Shown piece by piece: positions 1-12,200 of a stretch of DNA of 64,000 nt. The notes below the pieces were generated by a model that was given only the letters and a program-made list of their open reading frames with translations, was not told the origin of the DNA and made no database searches. Every line of letters begins with the position of its first letter. The first letter of the stretch is position 1. Made by a program: the position numbers and the translations under genes. The DNA is from Ulva prolifera (taxonomy: Eukaryota; Chlorophyta; Ulvophyceae; Ulvales; Ulvaceae): the NCBI GenBank assembly GCA_023078555.1, contig CM041200.1:5860361-5924360 (forward strand). The letters run 5' to 3'.

Positions 1-1037
1 TGACTCCTGTATGTGTGCGGCGTCCCCGCGGTGTAGCGCGACACCCGCATGCATTTGGAATGACGTCACAAGTGGCGTCAGTGGCTCCTCAACGAACCAA
101 TGAAATAGCTATTCAGCTCTGCTGTCATAGAGGAGTCACTATGGACGTTTGCAAGTAAGGGAGCCTGATGAGAATCAGAGCAAATTTGACAGCACGTGGA
201 GTGACTTTATGCATTTACGCAGAAGTTCCCGGCTTAGCCTTTTTCAATCGGGCATTGAGGTTTTCACACGTGATGGCACCGCAAATCTGGGTACTCTGCA
301 CACGAACTTACAGCGTCGACATCGATAAGACAGGATCTCCTGCTGTGTGATATCCTGGCTGTCTTCATTGTCTAGCTTGCCGGCAAGGTAGCAGCGTTCT
401 GCAACCTCACGGTGAGGCACAGCCCAACGAGTGCGGCCTCCGTCACCCTCGTCCACCCCTACTTGTTTGTTTCTTTAAGGACTGTCGTAGTAATGTGATG
501 CTGGCGCTACTTGGCTTTCTGAAGCTGGTTTGATTTAAACTTGGCAGGTTTGGCAGTGTTTGCACACCTCAAAGCAGAGGCAGTGAGGTTGCCGTTCACA
601 CAATCTGTCACTGCAAATTGTATATAATGTTGTACAAAAGGTGTTTGCACTGCTCATAACGTATGACACATTTCGCGCCATGCTTTCCCCGCACTTTGCG
701 TCAATGAGTAGCTGATTGCGCTCACTCTGTATACTCGAGTAGCTGCGCATCTGCTTTTCGTTTTTATTTTGATTCTAGTGGCAGAGCCAATCGGAACTTA
801 CGTGCTGTCTGCTGTCACTGTTACCAATCTGCCCACTCGACAACAGCGGTATAACGAACCAACAAACAGATAATGACTCGCAGGGCGTCCATATCAGATA
901 TATCGAGTCAGCCTACTTGTTCAGATCTCGTAGCTTACATGCTTACCTTGCGGCCCACGCTCCGCATGCTCGAATCGGCAGTTTGTGCCATCATGGCCGC
1001 GCGGCCTGTTTGTGGCGGACGAAGGCCGTTCTGAACC
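1..1037. other. Intergenic DNA, no gene recognised
   Basis: No open frame here is longer than about 70 codons and none resembles a known family. The stretch just upstream of 1038 should hold the promoter and 5' leader of the next gene, but I see no convincing TATA element or repeat. Confidence 0.5.
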
Positions 1038-4000
1038 ATGTCAAGTAGCAGCATTGGCAAAGGCCGAAAGGACGTCTCCCAGCTTATCAAGGATCACACA
1101 AGTGGCCCAGCACGTGCCAAGACGTCCAGCTGTGAAGCGTCCGTTGTCATGTTGCCAAAGGCACTGACAGTCTCTCCCACGGACTTGTTTCCAGAGGAGC
1201 AGTTTGAATCCTCAGACTCCGAGGACGATGCAGAGCTGCATGCTTTCACACAACGGCTTGATGCTGACTGGCGTAGTAACCTGTCCCAGGCACTAAGCTG
1301 GAATGCCAAATCGCCACGCACGGTGACGACGTCGCCCATCAAAGCTTCGCAAGCAAGTCGACAAGCAGACAAGGATGGGCTTGTCCGGAGCATCAACAAA
1401 TCTGATGCTTCGAGTGGGTGCATCATTAAAGCTGTAGACAAGGCTGTAGACAGCCTGTGCCACGACATTGAAGCACAAGTTTTGCTTTCAGATGACATCA
1501 CTGCACAAATTCAAAGCAGAGATGAACAACCAAAGCATAGCGGTATGAACTTTCCAATAGAGCATTTGTGCTGTCGATGTGTGCTATTATATGCTGCCAT
1601 CTGTTGCTCCAGATGTTGAGCTTGGCTGATCGCAATTCACATTTCACATTTACTTGACGGGCAATGAAATGTGTAGAGGCACCAAGTACGAGGCCTGCAG
1701 TCAGGGTGAAACCTCGTGTTAAAGTCCGTGAAGCTGCCCATGTGCTCACGGCTCGCTCAAAGCAAGCACGAGCAGCAAGGGCTGCTGCACGAAACAAGCA
1801 GGGACAAAGTAGCCAAGAGCATAATGATGTAGGAATTTCCGCTGCTTCGTCTGTTGAATCGCCTTCGGAGGCCCCAGTGAAGGTGGAATCTGGCTCATTG
1901 CCCTCATCTCCTGTGGGCGGTGCAGATGCTCCGGCGGCTGGTTGTCCAGTCAGTGTTGCCCCGTCATATGCAGTGCCCGCTGTCCTCGATCGTGGCAGAT
2001 CTTCAAATGAAGCACCGGCAGATCTGCCATTTTCACAGGGAAGTCTACCCGCCGCAGTTCACAACGGCCGTCCACTTGCCAAACAGCACCGGTCTTCAAC
2101 TGCACATCCAGCGCTAGCGTATCATCAATCTCTGCCGATGCAGAACAGCCCTGTAGCATCAGTGGCTACAGCTAGTGGGGAAGCAGCACGGGTCTCCTCA
2201 TCTTCCATTCTTCCGCAGCTGCAGCTCCCTACCCCACAGCCAGCAAGGGGTGCTGCAGCTGTCCCTATAACCTTGCCTGGCTCAGATCCCCTTCCTCAAA
2301 CAGAGTTCTCACCGCCCATTGGAGGCCCAGTTTTCCATGCGGGGATGGCACAGAGGCATCCCACCATCACAACGCGATACCGTGCCAAACGCTCCAGCGA
2401 AACGCCAAAGTCTTCACCTGTTGCGTACATAGGCACAGCTGGGTCTGGTGCTGCTAATCACCGGGGTAGTCCGCTCAGGCCATTCCCCAGGACTTCCAAC
2501 AGTCTTGCAACAGCTGCACCTGCACCAAATCAGCCGCCGCTATCGAACCCGATGGCTGAGTCCAGGCTGAATCCAGGGAGTCAACCACCTGGATCTCAGG
2601 TCTCACAGTGGGCACCTCCGCTGCCGCAGCAGAGCCCGTTTGGTGTGGCTCGATATGCAGTGCCTGCTGTTCGTGTGCCTGGTCCGGCCGACTCGACTGT
2701 GGCCAGCTCTGCCACCGGACCTATGCATACACCTGGCGGTGCCATACCGCCTACGGGCATCGGAGGTCCCATGCCATGCAAAGCTCCAAATTCTCACCCC
2801 GCTTCTATGGAGCAAGCCACAGCTGCTGATTGCGCAGCTCAGCTGCGAGCAGCTGCACTCGCCCAATACATTCTCTCAACAGCCCCTACTCTGATGCCAA
2901 CTGTGTTTGGTCACATGAGTGCCGATGCAGTCGCACAGGCACTGCCTGCTCTGGCAAGTGCAAGCGGGCTTCTTGCATCAAGTATGTCCCGGCCTTCAGA
3001 TTCTACTGAAGGGGGCAATGCCGCAGAGTTGCTGACACAAGTAAAGAAGAGGTACCCCTCGCTTCAAATTCCAAGTGACTTAGTCACATCTGCTCGAAAT
3101 GACACGCAGCAAGCAAGGTATGAATCCCTCATCACGGGCATGTGATGCCGCACAGCTTCTCGTCGATGGTGCATCATTCAGGCGGGTTGAGTCTGCATCG
3201 TGATCTTCAGGGTGGTGCTTAATCACGTCCTGCGTTTAAGTAATCGGTCTGAGAAGCGCAAGGAAGAAGATATTGCCCATACCAACACAAAGGCTGCAAA
3301 AGGAAAGAAAAAGAGTGCCAAAAAACTAAAGTCAAAGAAAGTTGTAGAGGAAGTCGATATGCAGGGCACCATGCTAGCTGTGTTGGAGGTATGAAGACGC
3401 AACACAATGACAGGTTCCTTCTTCAGGCTGGTGTCAGGACACTTTTTAGGTGAGACTTGGTGCCTTGTTGCAGGAGCTTCTCCCAGGTGATGTCATGCTA
3501 TCATTGGATGGCAGTCAGATTACAGTCGAGGCTGTGCTCAAGTCACAGGACCATGTGACTGGAATTGCATATGAATCAGCTGCGCTAAATTCTACGTCAA
3601 TGGACGCATCTTCCATTTCACCCGCTGCAGGTGCACCCCACACCGCGCACATCCATCCAATGACATTTATGCCGCCAGTGCCACCAGATGGCTGCCCAAT
3701 GTATGCCGTTCAAGCCCCCCCCATGGCCTACTCCATGGTTTCTCCTGTGCCCGTGGGCGCGGAAGCACCAGGGGCAGTGCATAGTCCTCTGACTATGCCC
3801 GTGGCCGTTGATGGATCACAGGTCAAGGGTCTAGCGGCGTCAAAGGCATATCTGCCAGTTTCCACAGAAGACCTTGCATCCGGATATATTCCATCGTGCA
3901 CACGGCCCTATGGGATGACGATTGATGAGCTCCTCGGAGCGTGGCCGGTCCGAGAGTGGTGTGCCGCCCCTACACGCACAGAAGTGGAGAGCCTCGTAAC

Positions 4001-5182
4001 TCAGTGTCAGGCACTGAATAAGAGCCATGGCGGAAGTGCAGCACCAAAGGTCACCCAATTTGATCTTCCACCTGAGCAGCTTGTTTATGCATTGGCAATG
4101 CTTGCTAACTGGGACTGTGCTCGTGTGTATCAAGTTCTTACAACTATTGATGTGGATTTTCGAGCCATTGCACTGCGGCTTCCACAAGCAGGCTTGTGGT
4201 TTCGCTGCCAGCCTACCATGGCTGAGGTCCAGCCAAACTCCAGTGTTCCCGCAAGAAGTCCGATTCCCACACACTTGAACGAGTCAACCCCAACACAGCA
4301 GCCTAATGGGATATCACACGCAACATCCAAGCCAGATGCAGCGCACAGTCGGCAAGCTGCATGTCAACAGGAAGCAAAAGAAGTCATAGCACAGCTTGCT
4401 GCTAAAGGTCACACGGCTGAAGATGCCAGCTTACGCAGGCAATTAGACTGCGTTGCTGTGAAGGTGTGCATACAGTCAACTCCCTGCAGTCGAAGCAGCC
4501 CACTGAACCACCCTTGTTGGGCATTGCAAATATCATTCACAGGTGTATTAAAGTGCAACATTTGGCAGACAGCAGTTGTTTTCGTCAAAATAATGGGCGA
4601 GCCTGGCATATATCTCGGGAGATATGATACATTGTGAGCGTTCTGCAGGATATGTTTGAAGGCATTTTAGAACATATGGGGATGTCATCCGACTTGAAAG
4701 TTGTCCTCAATGACTGCACAGATGATGAGAAACCACAGAGTAGCGCAACCAATCGATACAGTTTCAATGCATCAGGCTGGCCAAACTCGGCAGTCTGGAC
4801 GCGATGCCTGGGTGCATTAGATTGCCTGCAAGTCCGTTACCTGCAGCGCCCATCAGATGAACACCTGTTCCCAGCTCTGCCAGCGTCAATCAAGCCACCT
4901 CAGAACTTCACAGAGCCCAGTCAGCTTACAAGTCCTGAGAGGCCCTTATCAGTCCCTGCACAACAAACAAGCCCTGTACACGAGAGGTCCATTTTTGCCG
5001 GGGGTAATGCAGTTGATGCCGCCCAATCATGCGGAGCTATGGCGCACAGTGATGACAAGGTTTTGCGTCATCCTAGCTTTATTCAACCAGGAGTAGATGT
5101 TGCCTCTGTTTTGCCGAGTAGCCGGATTGATCAAGGGCAGCGTCGCAGTGAGGCAGCAGATAGCGAGTGTTCCATCATGTAG
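1038..5182 (+). CDS. Five-exon gene, 1205-aa disordered protein of unknown function
   Basis: Exons that fit both splice signals and reading phase are 1038-1542, 1677-3117, 3241-3388, 3474-4463 and 4649-5182 (stop TAG). They sum to 3618 nt, a whole number of codons. The first exon opens with ATG and carries a Ser/Asp/Glu acidic patch (SSDSEDD). The second is a long Pro/Ala/Ser/Gln-rich stretch typical of disordered protein. The third is very basic (GKKKSAKKLKSKK), a likely nuclear-localisation or nucleic-acid-binding patch. The fourth has a more ordered, hydrophobic segment around 4060-4190 (PPEQLVYALAMLANWD). The fifth begins DMFEGILEHMG and ends in a disordered tail. I do not recognise the family. 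Donors are GTATGA three times and GTGTGC once; acceptors are GTGTAG, TTTAAG and two TGCAG. Nuclear location is an inference from composition only. Confidence 0.8.
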
Positions 5183-7244
5183 ACCATGCGTAGTCCTGCG
5201 CTGAAGCAATTGAGGTTGACACGTTTCCATGCACCGTGCACTGGCGGTGCAACTGTTGCATACTGTAGTACATATGTATATTGGCTCCAGACTTGTGCGC
5301 TACTCAAGGGTGGCGATGAGGTTGCAGTCACGTAGTCAGCAATAGTGTGTTTGCCAAGGCTGAAGGATATATGTGAGGGGCATCCCACTTGTCGCTTCCA
5401 CCTCCACTGCTGCAATATTCTGGGCTTTTTCGATGTAGAGGGACCGTACAAGGCCTATTGTCCATTGTGGCATGGAGGGGCCGAGGTGTTTATGGGCTAC
5501 GGTACACCGTGATCCGAAATGGTACCACAAGCAATCGATGTAATTCAAAGAGTGAGAATGTGACACATGTGTGGTTGCGGTTGGCTAGTCTCAGTCACGA
5601 GGACGTCAGAGAAGCATTTGGGAGTCGGAGCAACACATCACCTTCATCAAAATTGCAGCGTATTGGGCAGACTTTCTGTACCACAGGACATAAATCCTCA
5701 CCGACACGGTCCAGAAGTTTGCCGCCTTGTCTCTTCAATGTGCCGGTGCAGATCAGTGCAGTCTTCACGGCAGGGCATTGCTCAAGATTGCAATAATTGT
5801 ACCGTCCATGCCTATGCTGATGATCATAGGCCCTCAGTGGCTCCATGCCAACCTAACTCTTCATACTTTCCGGTTGATGGTAGATACCACTGGATTTTTA
5901 AATCAGTCATCTGTGACTGTGTACTCATCTGTTACATGATGACAAACAAAGGTGATCACAATCTACTGGTCGGTCTCTCGTGGCGCTGGCATCGTGCGCG
6001 ATTGGAACTGCCCTCTGAGAGCCATGGACATGATCCAATTCCAGGTAGAGGTAAGGAATCCATCAATGGGGCCAACCTTCAAGGTCCGGCTAGTGTGCAG
6101 CACGGTCTGTTGACAGGGAACAGGTTGGCCTGTGTGTACTGGTGTTGCTGCCGCGACAAACACATCAAAATCGAGATCCTGGTATGTGGGTTGCTGCAGC
6201 AGCAGGACAACATTCATTCAGGAATGAACAGTGAAAGATGCTGCATGCTTGCACCACTAGCATGCAGGTACTCACAAGATACCAGCCAGCATGACTGTTG
6301 GCGTATCATGTCCGATACACCAAATGTCAATCTTTTGGCAGGCCACCAAGTCGTGCCGCCAGCACACAGCCTATTGTCCTCGCCTGCTTGGCACTTTGTC
6401 GGTGTGATGTTGTGGCTGTCACGATGACACTGGAGATTCGTGCCCGATACACTCAGAAATTCGATGTGCGTATGCTGCAGTACTGTATATGAGGTCTAAC
6501 GGTACTCCAGCCCATCTGCAATGTTTCTGGCAGGAGAGTTGTCAAGTTAACACAGCTTGCGCTCCTGTCAGATATTGGTGTGCACGCCTGCGAAACGGAA
6601 ATGCAAGATCAGGATACGCATGCTCTGCGATTGCGGAGTGTACAGCTTAAGTACACATGCAGAGCGGCCGCAGTGTATTACATCCTAGGATCCGATGAGA
6701 AGTGGGGCGCAATTTCCAGGCTGGCATAGCGCAAGCTTGCTTAAGTCTCTGTCAAAGCAAAGTGGCTTTCGCACCGAGTGTGAACGTTGGCAGTGTCACA
6801 GGTTCGCCACTTCTCAAGACAAGCTCGATTCAAAATAGTTTTGTGTACCTTTTGCAGGTTTCTACATCGGAGCATCGCTGTGTTCACAGTTTGGGACATT
6901 GGGGCAACCTCTGTGGAGGCGCTATCTCAACAACACAGGAGAACTGACTTTATGCTTGACACAGTTGACAGAGATTGTACAGGGAAAACTGTAAGAAGGT
7001 ATGTTGTGCGGTCACTGCCGCGTGCTCCTGGCTGATCGAGGAGCACGAGAACGGCCTTTATAGGCTCTTCCCCATAGCTGCCAAGCTTTTCACTGCTGCT
7101 CTTCATGCACAGTGCATGGTACTTGACCATGCGTCCCAATTGCTTGTTGCACAGCTAAGAGCATCAAAATTCTGCGGCCAGCTGTGGCCATGTGATACAA
7201 AACAAGCAGAAGACCTTGCCAGATCTACATGTAGCGATCAAATT

Positions 7245-7302
7245 CCTTCAGTCAGCAGACCTGACTGAAGGCCCAGGACCTTCAGTCAGGTCCTGCAGGA
7301 CC
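7245..7302. repeat. Cluster of overlapping perfect palindromes
   Basis: Three perfect inverted repeats overlap within 58 bases. CCTTCAGTCA at 7245-7254 pairs with TGACTGAAGG at 7262-7271. GACCTGACTGAAGG at 7258-7271 pairs with CCTTCAGTCAGGTC at 7279-7292 (14-bp stem, 7-base loop). GGTCCTGCAGGACC at 7289-7302 is a 14-base self-palindrome. The three share arms, so alternative hairpins exclude one another. Function is unknown. Confidence 0.85.
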
Positions 7303-8784
7303 AAGCCTGCATGAACGTAATCATCAGACAGCTGTCAAGCAGCCCACCAGGCTGTATCAGTTTATTGGGCTGAGAGGCGATGCGAAGCAAGCTCAAGGTC
7401 ACTTGAGCTGCAACCAATTGTCACAATGTTGTGGCGCCGTGCCAGGACTACCTGAAAGACCATAATGAACATATGTAGTACATATATATAATAATGACAG
7501 ACCGTGACATACGCAAGCCACGGTCGAATGCATCTGCCAAACACACACGGATTCTCTGCGGTTCCCCTGGTTGCTGCTCGCGGTACTACCTGCCTTGCTT
7601 GCTTTGTCCTTGTAACACACACGGATTGTCTGCAGTGCAGTTGTCTTGATCGTTCTAGGAGACGAACGAACAAGGCCACAGTCGGAGGGTGCACAGCGCG
7701 CAGAAAAGCCTCACCCGAGTTCTCAAACTGGTAACAATAGATTTTAGTGCGCGACCTAGCATAATGCTTTTGGAAATTCTGCGCACAGGGCTGTGGAGCC
7801 TGCTGCTTGATTTCATTCCCGTCCATTCGGCCCTCAGGCCATGCCTCGTACAAGGGTACCTGAGAGCCCTTTCGTTCTTTCATAGAGAGTCTGAAAATTT
7901 CTCAGGACATCTGATGTCACAGATGCTATCGATGGGTTGGGTTGTATGCTGCTTGTTTTGGGTGGGCGAGACTCGGGGGGTGAGCAGTCAGCCCGAATGC
8001 ACGTCTTCCGGGAACGCGAGCACCTCAGAGCGCTGTTGGAACACGGTTGTAAGTGCTATAGACTAACAAGAACCACTTGAATCGAACTCAATGATGCTGG
8101 GGAAAACAGGTGCAAATACCCAGCGAAACGGGGGTGTTTTGGCCCGTGTGCTGTTTGCCCAGCGCGGGTCAAACGGCCTCAAACGGCGCCCAACGTATAC
8201 CCATCGTGCTCAGTGGGCCGACAACGCCTCGAAATCACTAAACTATGTGTCACTGGTGTGGACTGATCGGTCAGCTGGTGTTGTGTGTACGTCTGACTGG
8301 TTGACACGGGGTCGCGAGCGTGGCCACGGCCGGCGACTATGTGAGACTTGAGTCGCTGAGCTTCAGCACAGTAAACCCACAACGGCAGCTACACAGGAGG
8401 GCATCAGGGTGCTGGATGCCACAGGAGGTCCTGGACTGTGCTGAAGGTACAAGCTCACGCAGTTGATGGCACGGAGTGTCTGGAGACATTTGCTCAGAGA
8501 CAAAAATGTTTGTCTCAGGCCACTCCATGATAAGGTCACACCAGGCAGCACTCCCGCCGTCGCCCAAGATGTCTGAGGGTGATGGAGACAATTTTCAACA
8601 TGCGTAGATCAACCACGTTCACGCAGCTGCGACTGGTATGCAAACATTCGAGCCTGTCACCTATAAAAGCTACCAGTGACTGCCTTGTTTGTTGTTGACA
8701 AAGCAGATATGTTCGAGGTCTTCATTTGTTCTGCCCTCGAATCTTAATCTGTCTGATCATACCTGTGTACTTCTCTCTTTCGTA

Positions 8785-8801
8785 TGTGTGTGTGTGTGTG
8801 T
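8785..8801. repeat. TG dinucleotide microsatellite
   Basis: An uninterrupted run of about eight TG units in a non-coding stretch. No function is apparent. Confidence 0.8.
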
Positions 8802-9281
8802 ATGAGCCTTGCGCAACAAATCCGAACATATTGCATCGTGAAAGCTCTGCAAAGGAACAGTAGACCTACCCAATGACAACACCACTCCCTGTACTCTGGC
8901 GTATCTTTGTTCCTATTGCCAGTCCTATCATTACCTTCCCATAGCAAATTCACTTAAATGGCTGTCGGCCCTGCTAAAGCAGAGCAAGCACCACCTGCAC
9001 TGCTCCTGGGTATGCTTCACGCGTACAACTTGTGTTGATGCTGATGCCATCTGTACTAATCACATCATATCAGTGCCATTTAGCTACTACAAGCACAATT
9101 GGTAGTCACCATCGATGGGCGGTCGGGAGACATTCCGCCTGGCACACCCCCCCGCTTGGCTTGAAAAGTTGAAAAGAGAATCACTATTTGCCAAAACCTT
9201 GCTAGCTGTAAGTACAGCGTCTAGATGCTTCATGTATTTCCATAGAGCAGTGAGTACATCTATCGTTGCTGAGCTATGCAG

Positions 9282-12200
9282 GCCAGCCCCGGGAATGGTA
9301 TGCATCCAACCTCAAGGAGGAGCTGGCCTCACAGGAGCCACTCCTGGACGAGATCCATAATTTCAAGCAGACTCCATCCTCAGATGGACAACAGGCAGAT
9401 ACCTGCAAGCAGCTGGTTAAGCTGTTCCGCAGTGTGTGCAACGCTGTACCTCATGCGGTGCGTGTCTCACCTTTTGTCTGTCACCCTAGGTACGCATGCT
9501 CTGAAGCGGGGTGGCATCATCCATGTTCAGCATTCCTCTACATTGGCGGACCGGCGTCAGCAGCTCTCTGGACCACTCATCATACGGTCTGTCACAGTTC
9601 CGGCACTACCTAGCTACCTCCTGTGCCCTGGAATGAATCACCAAGGGTGCCGTAGCTCTAAAATTGTTCATGTGGCATGGACTAATTTCACATGTACCAA
9701 TGTCGCAGTGGTCGAATCAGCACTCGTGCATGTCCCCTTCATGTACCTGAAGTTGCACCTCCCATAACACCATAGTATGGGTCAACGGTGTGTCGCGTAG
9801 CATGAAGGCAATGGACTCACACACCTGCGCACAGGCACAGATGCTGCACTGGCCACTGGACAGACGGAGAAATAAAACAAATTGGTAATCCTGCGTCCCT
9901 GCATGCGGCTGCGTGTGCACGTGCAAAATCCACGCGAGACCTTGAGCCGTGCGCACCGGCGCTGCACTTGCGCTGGATTTGTTCTTCATGTGCGATGTCG
10001 CATTGGTGACAGTGATCACATTGCAATAACGGCCACCGTGTGGCTGTCCACATGGCTAGTGGTGTCAATTGATGTTGCTGTCCCTGTTCATTAGACAGCC
10101 AAAGTCTGTGGGCCATTGTCCAAGCCACCGAATCCGAATGGTCTGTGTTCCAGTTCACACCCCAGTCGTTTACTCTACCTGCAAGCACAGTGGTTGGTCA
10201 AATGTCTTGAACGTTGGTACATGCCTCCACTGAAGGCTGCGTGGGGGCCTCGTCTTGTCGCAATCCCACACGAGCTGAAGCACAGCTTACAGCATGCAAT
10301 ATTTAGATAAGATATTTTTTTGATATTCATAAATATATACATATATATGATGTTTAGATATCTAGTGTGCATACGTGCAGGATGGTATCATGACCATGCT
10401 GAGGGACCTCTCTTCTGGCGGCAATGCACCGCCTAACGTGCCCGAGGCTGTGGAGCAAGCCATGACACGAATGGAAGACCCGGCTGCGGTGGCATGGGCT
10501 CCCAAGTTTGCCGCTGCGCTCATTGCTACTACCGAGACAGAGCCGCGAGCACGGACCACTGTGCGGGCTGTCTGCCTTGACATGTGGCAGAGCCACACTC
10601 ACCAGTGTGCCCCTGCTCTTGGCGTGCTCTTTCGTACCCTCTTCACTCTCATCACTCCCTTGTCGCAGTCGACCGCCGACTTCAACGCCATACAGGTTGT
10701 TGCCAGTGTGCCGTTATGTGCATGGTGCACAAGCTCAGCAGAGCTAGAGAGACTGTGATGTATAGAGTGCGCCATGTCATGGGCGGACTGTCGTCTGCCC
10801 TCCGTCCGCACGTCCCCTGCCCAGTGCTGACACACAACGGCGTCGTGCGCAAGGGCAGCTGCTCTGATCGAGTGCCATGTGACAGCAGTCCTGCACTTGG
10901 CGTGCTGACTGGCGAGCAGGCCGACTCCCCAGCACGAGATGGCCACTGTCACAACTTCTGATAACCATTACAGGGCTTTCTGGTGCAACACAGCATGCAC
11001 GTCTAGGCGGAGCTTGGCACAACGCAGGTGCAGCTGCGTCGGCATGTTCCATGGGCCTACAGAAGCCTATGTGCAGAAGCTGACAGTCTCGGATGACCTG
11101 AAAGGCTTTGAGCGTTGCAGGGAAGCCGAGAGCGGTGCTCTGACTGCATTGTCAGTGTGCCATGGGTCTCAAGAGAGGTCCATCCTGGTGACGGCGCCAG
11201 GCGAAGTCAACATCACGCGAGTGAACGAGGCAGTCCACAGTGCCATGGCAAACCTGCCAAAGAAGAGCCACACTCCAGGCTTCTTTGTGGCTCAAGCAAT
11301 CAGAGCAGCAGATGGCCACTCAACGCAGCACATCCCGTATGATCAGAAGGCATCAGGCGGCTTCAGGGACGTCGGAAAGCACACCACAGCAGAGCCCCTG
11401 CCAACGTGCTGGCCGCTGGTCGAGCAAGTCTTTCACTACTTCATGCAGGAGGCACGTGCCCCCACCACATGCCTGTGCCACACCAGGATACACACCTGCT
11501 GCAAGGCCACACTACTGCAAATCGCTGCGGCCTCTGTTGGACTCCCTGCAGTTGCTGCACGCAGCATCTCACAAGCAGCATGCCGGCACATTCATGGACC
11601 TCTAGAGCCTGCTTCAAGGATCCTGAGCTGTTTGCAAGCACAGCTGTTGTGTCATTTGCCCTGCTAGCTTGCACTCCGGCCAGGGCAGACTGCACTCAGG
11701 GTGAGCAGTCATCGCAGGCAGCACTTGAACTTGTTCGACTACATCTGATATTGCATGTCCCAGTGGGGGAGGCCGAACAGTTACTGTCCAGATTGATCAT
11801 TATTACAAAGTATTTTGAGCAACAGCATCACCAGCAGCATTCCCTTGCTTGCTGACATATGTGCACCACCCATGTCATCACATCTCTGCCCCCACCAAGA
11901 CACCATGGCCACGAGGAATTCCAGCTGCTGCAGGTGTCTGAAGTCGACTCCTACGCAGTGGTGGCTGTATTTCACACCATCACAGCAAATTGCTACAGCG
12001 TAGCACTGGGCGAGGCGCCTTCTGCATCAGTTGAGTCCCTCAACAAGGCGATGCTCATGCTCCAGCACGCATCGCAGGCAGCTGCACGGCTGAGAGGCTG
12101 TGCATACGACAGCCTGACAGCCGCTCTGGCTCGCCTGCTGCAGGACGCCCGTGCCAGCCTCGACGCCGTCGAGCTCCGCCGCCACCGCCACTGCCGCGCA

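Larger units (their letters stand above)
5183..9281. other. Long region without a recognised gene
   Basis: Several open frames of 70-290 codons occur on both strands (for example + 5567-6427 and - 7362-7883), but they are Cys/His/Gln-rich, overlap one another and match no family I know. An ATG at 9115 opens a short lysine-rich stretch ending at a good GTAAGT donor near 9208. It could be an early exon of the downstream giant gene, but its phase does not join the exon at 9282 directly. A run of TG dinucleotides lies near 8785-8800. Other exons or a non-coding RNA gene could be hidden here. Confidence 0.4.

Noticed and set aside
5567-6427. 286-codon plus-strand frame as a gene
   Set aside because: Cys/His/Gln-rich, no family resemblance, and competing frames on the other strand look equally good; kept only as a note.
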